This document shows, piece by piece, positions 8,709 to 16,829 of a stretch of 24,974 bases of DNA. Position 1 is the stretch's first letter. The number at the start of each line of letters is the position of its first letter. The translations under genes and the position numbers were made by a program. The notes below the pieces were generated by a model. It was not told the DNA's origin and ran no database searches. It worked only from the letters and a program-made list of their open reading frames with translations. Source of the DNA: Dimargaris cristalligena (lineage: Eukaryota > Kickxellomycota > Dimargaritomycetes > Dimargaritales > Dimargaritaceae); contig JANBQC010000422.1 in NCBI GenBank assembly GCA_027576995.1, forward strand, positions 1 to 24,974. Reading direction: 5' to 3'.

Positions 8709-11385
8709 ATGGCCAACCAACGCACCGTTATTTCCGCGCCTGGCAAAGTCCTCATTGCGGGGGGCTACCTGGTCCTCGATCGGCAGTACGAGGGGTTGGT
8801 CATTGGGGCCGACGCCCGTTTCTACACCCTGCTAGGCCCACTCAATGCAACAGCCACCACCACCGGTTCTGGGACCGTCTTCCCTATCCAGGTCCTGTCC
8901 CCCCAGTTTCAAAACGCCGAATGGAATTACCAATTGGCGGCCAATGACAGCGCCGGCGTATGGGTTTTAAGGTAAGCTACTAGAATGCCGCTAGGGAAGG
9001 GAGCTGTCTGTGTATACGACTACACGCCGGAGGGAGGAGGGGCCAGTTGAGTTTAGGTAATGCTACTAAGTATGCCTCCACCCAGACGAAGTCTCACGGA
9101 GTAACAGTGCCTTGTACATTGAAGATGATACCATTCCCCCCAAATTAACCAATCAGGCCATATCGACTGTTAAAAGACCAGTAGAAATCTGGGCTGAAGT
9201 GCAATATCCCCTCCCCCCCATCGAATCCTCCATCGCAAATAGTTTGGTACATATCCCCCTACTTAGCGATGGATCAATGTATAATTCCTAATATATATAT
9301 ATATGCAAATATGCCATTAATACGCTAAATTTCCTTAATGGCCTTGGTCACAGTAACCAAGGGACTTCTAGCAACACCTTCGTTGAGGTAGTGTTGAACT
9401 ATACCCTCAATCTCATCGCCCACTATTGCCCACGCGACCAATTCAATTCCATCTTGGCCCCCGGCCTCAAAGTGACCATCCTCGGAGACAATGATTTCTA
9501 CTCCCAGCAAGAAAAGGTACGCCTTTAGCCCTAATGAGACCATAACCACACGTACGCACAAGTATACTCCCACTCTTTTTCCCTCTGGCACACCCTCTTA
9601 ATAATGGTTAATGGCATTACGTAGCTCGGCATCATTAACATATATATTATAAGTTATGTTTTTACTTTATTTTGATCACCAGCTGGCCAAGCTTAACCTG
9701 TCCAGTACTATGGCGTCACTTGAGCAGCTGCCCCGATTCAGCCCCACCGGCGCAACCCTCCAAACGGTCCACAAGACGGGCTTGGGATCCTCGGCCGCGC
9801 TAGTTACTTCCATGGTGTGCGCCCTGCTCGTGCACTTTGGGCTAAACCAGTCCCACGGCCCCTTGGGTGATACAATCCAGGCGGAATTCGAAACCCTGGG
9901 GAACCCCCGTTTCCTGAAGTGGGTGCACAATATTGCCCAGTTCTGCCACTGTCTGGCCCAGGGTAAGATCGGCTCCGGGTTTGACGTGTCCGCGGCGGTG
10001 TACGGTAGTCATATTTACCGGCGGTTTAGCCCGTCCATCCTGGAACCCATCATGCCCGACCATTCCCACTCCCTGGATACCCCGATCTCTAACCTCAAGC
10101 TGTTGACCGATATCCTTTCATTTAAGAACCCCAGGTTAGTTGCTCCCCCCTTTATATTTTACATCCCCTCAAAAATGAGTAGCTGTATTCCCCCAAACCC
10201 TCTCGTCTATGAAGTTGCGTTGATTCAAAGGGTTAATTTAGTCATTTCTAATTCGCCATCATTCAACTATCCACTCATTTACTATTTGTGATTTCATACA
10301 GCTGGGACAACACCATCGAGAGCGTCGAATTGCCTCCCGGCTTTACCATGATGCTTGCCGATGTTGATTCCGGTAGTCATACGCCGTCTATGGTCAGCAA
10401 GGTACTACAATGGCGCAAATCGACCCCTTGCGAATGTAAGTGCGCTCTTCGTTTTGATAATGCGAACATCTGAATAGCTATACCATTACAGCTCTTATAT
10501 CGTCAAACCCACCGAGGAGCCATGGCTGGGGCATAAAAGTCGGTGGTTATTTTCGAATTGGCACGGGTCGGATTAACTATATTATAATGCCGCGATCCCT
10601 CGACTAACCCTTGGCCCTGATTTTAAATGACCCGGGCGAATTTGCTGCTCTACCCAATCGTAGCCAAGAATCTGTGGGACCGCCTAGGCCAACAGAACCG
10701 TAATCTGGTCAAGATCATCAACCACGTCAACAAACTGGCGTTGGCCCATGCCCAAAACTACCACGATGAACTGCTGGTACTGACCGAAGTGAGCTACGGG
10801 GGTATACCGGCCGACAGCGCCAAGGACACTTGCGATTTGACGGTCGTCGATTTGGTACGTAACCTGGCGGCTACCTTTGCCAATATCCGCACGTTGCTTC
10901 GCGAAATGAGTGCCAAGACTGGCGTGCCCATTGAACCCACTCTACAAACCGACTTACTCGACGCGTGTATGAAAATCCCCGGCGTGGTCCTCGCGGGCGT
11001 TCCTGGAGGTAAGTAGCTGTCCCTCCCTATCATCAAAATACTAGCGCTCGTGTATTGATATGTAGTTGTTTACAAGCCCCTCGGCGTGTATATATTTCTC
11101 AACCTGTTCTTCTCTATATTATATGCCGGTTCTAACGACTTGAACCGTTTTTTAATTTTTTTAACCGCTGATTATTACCCCCGACGGGATTGCTTCAAAC
11201 GTACAGCGGGTGGATACGACGCCATTTTCTGCGTAGTTATTGGCGAGGCAGCCCGTCTTAAGGTCGAGCAGCTCTGGTCCAACTGGTCCGCCATGAACGT
11301 TAGTCCACTTCTGGTCGAGCAGTGTTCCCTGGGGTTGACCGAGAGTGACGCCCATGATTCCCTCTTCACCCCATTCTTTACTTAG
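8709..11385 (+). CDS. ERG8: Phosphomevalonate kinase (ERG8), six exons
   Basis: Phosphorylates 5-phosphomevalonate to the diphosphate with ATP, in the mevalonate route to isoprenoids and ergosterol. Exons I infer: 8709-8971, 9354-9516, 9683-10134, 10302-10435, 10664-11008, 11207-11385, giving 511 residues. All junctions are GT-AG and keep phase. The start M-A-N-Q-R-T (context CCCATGG) leads straight into S-A-P-G-K-V-L-I-A-G-G-Y-L-V-L. GHMP motif K-T-G-L-G-S-S-A-A-L lies at about 173-182, then A-Q-G-K-I-G-S-G-F-D-V, and C-terminal P-G-A-G-G-Y-D-A restored across the last intron. An in-frame TTG/open stretch upstream of 8709 is unlikely to be used. ATG at 10627 lies inside intron 4 behind a TAA and is not a start. 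The second exon could instead begin at 9372 (505 residues). Length and motifs match fungal Erg8. Confidence 0.92.
9291..9304. repeat. AT dinucleotide repeat in ERG8 intron 1
   Basis: Seven AT units lie in the 382-400-nt first intron, the longest intron in the window, about 50-70 bases before the candidate acceptors. Confidence 0.7.
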
Positions 11386-11531
11386 GTCCCATTTGGAAAC
11401 GCTACTCTTTGTACCATCACTGATATAGTGGATTCTCCTATATACATTGGATAATATCAATACCATTAGTTTTTTTTCTTATTATCGCTACCGCTTACCT
11501 ATACTATTTGGAAAGACTATATGTTATGCTC

Positions 11532-11537
11532 AATAAA
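11532..11537 (+). terminator. Candidate polyadenylation signal of ERG8
   Basis: A perfect AATAAA lies about 147 bases after the ERG8 stop codon, in AT-rich 3' flank. Fungal signals are loose, so use is an inference. Confidence 0.35.
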
Positions 11538-12373
11538 CCGTCAATTGGCTCTGAGTCACATTTAGGGATGGGGCTGTTGCTTTAGCTGGGCACTTATTTC
11601 AAAGGCACCCTTCATTAGGGATAGCTCAGTTGTACACCGGAATGGGTCGCACCAATTGCTTCGGGTCGGGCCGCTATTCCAGAGCCATAATTCCTCTTGA
11701 TTTCGCGAGAAAAGAGCTATGTGGGCGTTTTCTGTTCTATATTTACATGGGCTGTTTTTCTTGTCCCCTCCCCCAACTCTTATTTACGCCCCCATGAGTA
11801 CAAAAACAGGACATAGTATACTATTCCACACACCATATTTCTAAATATATCCAGTGCTACAAAAGGACCTGTACTTCGGCTAGGCGTCCCATTTCCCATA
11901 TCTAATAATGGTCCATCGGATTAAGTAAGTCCTCCGTACGGTGTCCCATTGTGTTTAAGTTTCACTTGAACCCTGTAGGGGTAATATTTTTAGAAGCCTT
12001 CAAGCGCTAGCACAGGGTGGGGCGGGTAAGGGTTTGGAGGACACATGGGGCAATGGCAGTGTATCACCTAGTAGCCATCCCCAATGCACTCTTAGTCCCA
12101 CCAAAATGCCTCTATGTTCGCTCCCGCTAAGCCAATAGGTAAAGGCAGCTAGTGTTGTCCATTGCTGGCGACCAAACGGTTATCTTATTTTGGCGTTACA
12201 ATAAGCAGGGCCCACCTGCATCACCCATGGATATCCGGTAGGTGGATGTCGCCTCATCCGGTTGCTATTTAATACCATCGCATACTTTCTTTTTCTATCC
12301 GAACTTAGTAAATAGTTGATACTCTTTATAGTCGGTTCGCTCAGATCGATGTACATTTATACGCATAGCCCTC

Positions 12374-12382
12374 TTTTATATA
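12374..12382 (+). promoter_or_regulatory. Candidate TATA box of the secreted-protein gene
   Basis: TTTTATATA lies 31 bases upstream of the ATG at 12414. If it is a true TATA box, the 5' leader would be extremely short or transcription would start next to the ATG. Confidence 0.35.
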
Positions 12383-12413
12383 CATACATATTAATACTGG
12401 TATTTTCACAGTT

Positions 12414-13876
12414 ATGTATAATCATTTCTCAATCATCGGTGTGCTACTGGCGGGGTTAGTCCCAACGGATCTAGTGAGTGGGTTCCCCAGTGCCACCACC
12501 TATTTGAATCGACCTGTCTCCCACTCTTTGCCAGATTTAGCTGGCTCAGGCCGGTTTAGCCGGGGTCTGATGTACCCGGCCGATGATTCTAGAATAGGGG
12601 AGTGGGCTGACCCCAGTCTCCCGAGTTACGAACAGGCGGTTCCCCCGCCCCAATATGAGCCCTACGAAGACCTGCACGATATGACCCAGAGTCTGGGCAT
12701 TGCTTATGCCATGGTACATCCTCAGCATCGCGAAGTACTAACCCTGCCGCAGTGTCTGTGGGACCTTTTGGCCTACCAATCTGAAGTGACCGAAGAGGTA
12801 AGTTGGGCTAGACTCGAGGCTGGCAATAGCCCTCGGTGCAGTCTAAACATGGTTCGTAGTTTTAGGACCTTTGGCCTATAGCTTGACTCGGCCGGCATTT
12901 TTTATATATTCGAATTACCATTTTATGTCAAGCAACGGCGGCACGCCTTTAAATTCTACCCAATTGGTTATAATGTACAACGATATTGATACCAGTTTTT
13001 TAACCCGTATTTTCCGTTACTTTTTTACAGCAACGCAATGCTTTCTGGGGCCTACTAATGCAACCCAATCTAGAGCCCATTCAAGTCTCCGGGGTACTTA
13101 AATTCCTCAACCAAGTCCCCAGTTCGGCACTGGGCCAACTCGTATTGGACCATGTCTTGACCTGTCCCACTACCGTGGCCTTTCACCCGTCCGGAAACGG
13201 CCGCCGGATTCCCCACATCCGACTCCCGAACAACCATTTCTTTCGCCTCATGGCGGGACCCTACCCCGAACTAGCGCTGGAGATATTTGACATTGTTCAT
13301 ATGATGTCCCTATTTCGTATGAATGCGGGGTTTTCCGAGGCCGCTGCCATGCCCGCGGGTCCGGCCAAAGTACAGCTGCGCTACCGAATGGTTTGGTGGC
13401 GCTCCGCTTGGAATGCCATCCAGGACCAGACCCTCAAGATTATGGCGGTCCAGGAGGAGGGGGAGGCGGGGGAGAAGATCCACCGACTGGCCGAAATCTA
13501 CCGGTTGGCCATTATGGATGTATTAGAACCCACCCAAACAATGACGACGCTCATGTGGGCATTTTGGTTCCACCGGGTCAACACGGTTCGCTTATTGGTC
13601 CAACATATCGAGTCCCGGCGGGCTACGTTGCCGGAACCGCTGGAGCAGCTGTACGCGTATATAAGGCAATGGGCTGAGGTGGAGAATAATAATAATGCTG
13701 ATGATCCGTTGGTGCAACGCACCATGCATGCCACCATTCGGACGATTTATTGGGTTTCTTTTCATTCAGGGATATTCTTTGACCAGTTCCCGTTAGGGGA
13801 GGATTTATTATTGCAGCCGGTGGAGCAGATTCGGGATAGAGTGGTCGAAATTATGGTCAATAAAATTGAATTTTAA
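12414..13876 (+). CDS. Predicted secreted protein of unknown family, two exons
   Basis: I do not recognise this protein. Exons 12414-12797 and 13031-13876, joined by a phase-0 intron with donor GTAAGT and a strong T-rich TTTTTTACAG acceptor, give 409 residues. The N-terminus (M-Y-N-H-F-S-I-I-G-V-L-L-A-G-L) looks like a signal peptide with cleavage likely near residue 23-27. The next 55 or so residues are low in predicted structure and contain a P-P-P-Q-Y motif. The second exon is mostly helical, rich in Trp, Met and His, with a poly-Asn run near the C-terminus. Only two cysteines follow the signal (P-Q-C-L-W and L-T-C-P), which could form one disulfide. I see no N-glycosylation sequon and no catalytic motif. 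The clean intron and uninterrupted long exon argue that it is a real gene. Confidence 0.75.
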
Positions 13877-15037
13877 GGGAGTAGTGGCGCCGATGCCGTG
13901 GCTGTCACCGGTCCTCAACTCAAACATATGTATATTTTCATTAATGGGATCCCCCACCTCCCCTGTTTGGGCGGTTAAATGCGAAGTACCAATATAGTAT
14001 TAGGGGGCGGGCTCACGGGGATATATAGTGCACAACACCCCAGCGGCTAGACTAGCGCCTTCTACGCAGGGCCTGGAAGTGTCCACGTTGGACCTTGGGA
14101 AGCCGATTGTTAATCATTTGAAGTCACTGTAGTTTACCCTAATACCAAATTACTTTATCTTCGCTGTATTTATCTGCCCTCCCCCCTCTACCGTCCTTCA
14201 ACATGGCTATTTGTAGTTGGTTTTCAATACCTCTCCCTGGACCAAACTATGATATACTCCGCCTAGCCAGCCGGGAGGGCAAAAATGATGAGCACTGCCA
14301 ATCTTCAGCGTCTTTATGCGGGGCGATTTCGATTAAAGGATTAATTTACATTCGACTTCGCTGGGCTTGGGGATCAACGGCTCTTTATATCTGTTTTAAT
14401 GGACAAATGAAATGAAGCCCCCCTACGTCCCTCCTTCTCTTCATCCATCCCATCTCACCCCCTTCTATTATATTTCACTTCCATCTTAGATATCCTCGAT
14501 ATAAGCAGCCACTCTCCTTGAATAAATGAAAATCAAAAAGTTCCGGGCCTTGCTCGATTTTCGCAATTCTCTTTATGCTAGTCCTTCTCCCTCATCTATT
14601 CGAGCCAACTCTCCGTGTTCTGTCTATTCTTTTGCGAATATCCCCCCAAGAGGAGTAGTGTGTTCCTAAGCCACCCCATTACCTCGCCGGGCTGGCCTTG
14701 TCATCCCTCACCCCCCTCTATGGATACTCTGCGCCAGACTATTGGCGACCCCGCCCGCCCAGCTAATAATATAAGGGGACTTTAGCTAGGTCTAAACAAT
14801 ATATATAAGGCCATAGACTTCCCCCACCCACTTGTATTCCTACGTATTTTCTTACATTTTAGATTTCTTTCCCTATTAACTGCAGTCACTTAAACCCACC
14901 GCCTAGTGGTTCTGTTTGCAACCTCTTGCATACCGTCATTGATATCCACTACCATTTAAAAATATCACTATATTCTACTCACCATCCATTTGTATTCTAC
15001 TCAATATTTTCAAGCCATTAATTATCTGCCTTTCACT
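13877..15037. other. Intergenic region between the secreted-protein gene and GT25
   Basis: No gene is supported. C/T-rich runs occur near 14165-14200, 14415-14480 and 14815-14880 on the + strand, as before other genes here. A 70-codon ATG frame at 14203-14415 shows no protein character that I trust. Confidence 0.45.
14800..14808 (+). promoter_or_regulatory. Candidate TATA box of the GT25 gene
   Basis: TATATATAA lies about 230 bases upstream of the GT25 ATG and just before a C/T-rich leader. This is plausible spacing for a gene with a 5' leader of roughly 150-200 bases. Confidence 0.35.
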
Positions 15038-16390
15038 ATGTCTACTCTCCGAAAAATCCCTCGCACTCCCGATGCGCAAGCAACCCCACGCAAGGCCGCC
15101 ACCTCCATGTCGAATACCCCTACCGCCAAGCAGGCCGAATTCCGCCACCGGTTCACCGTTCTATTCGGGACCCTAACCTGTTTCTATATTGCCAGCCAGT
15201 TGCTTTACTTTCACTTCGCCGACCGCCTCCCCAGTCTCGCATCCTTATTTCTCTCCCCCACTCCATATACCCGCCCCGCCCTGACGGCGGCTTACTACGG
15301 CTCCCCACCGGTACCGTCCCCGGAACCCCTCGATATCGCCGTCACCGGGACCCTACGGTCACCCGGTCCCGCGTGGAACGCCGTCCATTATACCAATACC
15401 AATAATACCACTGGTGGTGGTGGTGGTGACAGCGGATCAGCGGCTTCCTCCCCCACGTTCGCCGCCGACCGCCTCGGTTTCGACCGGGTCTACCTCATCA
15501 ACCTCGACGACCGACCCGACCGGCTCCACGGCACCCAAGCCATGCTCGAACACCTCGGCATCACCGGCTACGAGCGGCTCTCGGCCGTTTCGCGGGCCGA
15601 CATGGAAGCCCATCCGGTGTATCGGCACCACATCACCGAGGACATGAACGCGGGGCGCTTAGCGTGTTGGTCGAGCCATATGCATATTTACCGCGAGTTG
15701 GTCCATGCGCCCCCCCACGTGCAAACCGCGCTCATCTTGGAGGACGATATTGACATGGAAAGCGATATCGTGGCCCAAACGGAAGTGGCCCTGGCGGATT
15801 TGGAAGGCGTGGCGTGGGACTTGTTTTACCTGGGCCAGTGCGGGGGCCAGTTCGGCGTCATGGGGGATAAGCTGATGAGTGGGACGGGTATCGACACATT
15901 CGAACAATCCGGGGCATTCCCCGCCGCCGCCGGTGTCGAAGGGGGCGAGGGCGAGGAGTGGGGGGAGGAAGACTATACCCCAGCCGAAATTATCGAAGAA
16001 GAAATGGGTGACGTTGACTTGGACGAGTACATGAGTAACCGGCAACGGGTTCACCCCTGGTCCAACGTACACTACGCCTTCATGCCCTACTGCACCCACG
16101 CCTACGCCGTCAGTCGCAAAGGCGCCCAATTACTGTTGAACCTCCTGGCCCAACCGGTCGATCCTATTGATACCATGATTGTAGCCCATGTCGTTGACGA
16201 CGAACTCATGGCCGTGACCATGTCGCCGCCGTTGGCTGTACAGTACCATTTCGATACGGACTACTCGGATATTTACGACGACGGGGTAGTGGGGCCCACG
16301 GGAGGGGATTTACGCCAATCCACTCGGCTGTATCTGAATGACCTGGTGAATGGCACTTCGGTGGCCCTGGGTGGACCCACCCCAGTGTGA
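15038..16390 (+). CDS. GT25-family glycosyltransferase, type II membrane protein
   Basis: Probably transfers a sugar, galactose in best-known relatives, in the Golgi lumen; donor and acceptor cannot be read from sequence. The ATG at 15038 gives 450 residues; the frame is open further upstream but without ATG. A basic cytosolic tail of about 40 residues is followed by one membrane helix (about 40-60) and a Gly/Asn/Thr-rich stem with five glycines encoded by a GGT repeat (15412-15429). The GT25 domain runs from about 148 (F-D-R-V-Y-L-I-N-L-D-D-R-P-D-R) through L-E-D-D-I-D at 234-239, the metal-binding acidic motif, to about 425 (V-D-D-E-L-M-A-V). An acidic insert at about 278-335 interrupts it. 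Convergent with RGP1, 439 bases apart. The family is clear, the substrate is not. Confidence 0.85.
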   Translation: MSTLRKIPRTPDAQATPRKAATSMSNTPTAKQAEFRHRFTVLFGTLTCFYIASQLLYFHFADRLPSLASLFLSPTPYTRPALTAAYYGSPPVPSPEPLDIAVTGTLRSPGPAWNAVHYTNTNNTTGGGGGDSGSAASSPTFAADRLGFDRVYLINLDDRPDRLHGTQAMLEHLGITGYERLSAVSRADMEAHPVYRHHITEDMNAGRLACWSSHMHIYRELVHAPPHVQTALILEDDIDMESDIVAQTEVALADLEGVAWDLFYLGQCGGQFGVMGDKLMSGTGIDTFEQSGAFPAAAGVEGGEGEEWGEEDYTPAEIIEEEMGDVDLDEYMSNRQRVHPWSNVHYAFMPYCTHAYAVSRKGAQLLLNLLAQPVDPIDTMIVAHVVDDELMAVTMSPPLAVQYHFDTDYSDIYDDGVVGPTGGDLRQSTRLYLNDLVNGTSVALGGPTPV

Positions 16391-16829
16391 GAGTATACTT
16401 TCATTCTATTTAATTTTTAATTAGAACTACTTGATTGACATTTATATTGGACCTCGTCCTTTATATGAAATAAATCCATGTATATCGAACGACATTCATG
16501 AAGACGGTAGATTACCGACACTATCATTAACTACAACCAAAGGAACATCATCCTCTCCGATAATCGTCATTGAGAGGTTTTCATTCAGTTTATTGGGTAA
16601 AAAAGCGTTAGAGTAAGGAGGAGGAGGAGGAGGGAGGGGAGTTATTTTAAGGTGCCAATAAATGGAAAGGTCAGAAATATAATATAGTACAATAACGGAA
16701 TGGCGGACCACACTTCATTTTTTCTATACAAAATAAATAAATAAATAGTATTAATATTTTCTCTACACTCTGTAAATTCCATAGACTTGACGAGCCACGA
16801 CTCTCGTTCGACTAGGATTGTTTTTTTTA
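16391..16829. other. Convergent 3' intergenic region between GT25 and RGP1
   Basis: No gene is seen. It contains simple repeats: GGA units at 16615-16640 and AAAT units at 16731-16747. The sequence is otherwise AT-rich, as expected between two 3' ends. Confidence 0.55.
16469..16474 (+). terminator. Candidate polyadenylation signal of GT25
   Basis: A perfect AATAAA lies 78 bases after the GT25 stop codon, a usual distance for a fungal 3' end. Confidence 0.4.

Larger units (their letters stand above)
11386..12413. other. Intergenic region between ERG8 and the secreted-protein gene
   Basis: I see no gene. It holds the ERG8 3' flank with an AATAAA, then unremarkable mixed sequence, then an AT-rich promoter just before 12414. 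A tRNA-like patch at 11618-11680 was examined and rejected. Confidence 0.5.

Noticed and set aside
11618..11680. tRNA-like sequence: GGGATAG and CTATTCC can pair as a seven-base stem, and TAGCTCAGTTG resembles an A box
   Set aside because: Only 63 bases long, no matching 3' half of the D stem, no TTC-x-A-x-x B box in place and no T stem. Chance or a very decayed copy.
14203..14415. 70-codon ATG frame after a C/T-rich leader
   Set aside because: Short, with no recognisable motif and no convincing intron to a further exon; left out for lack of support.
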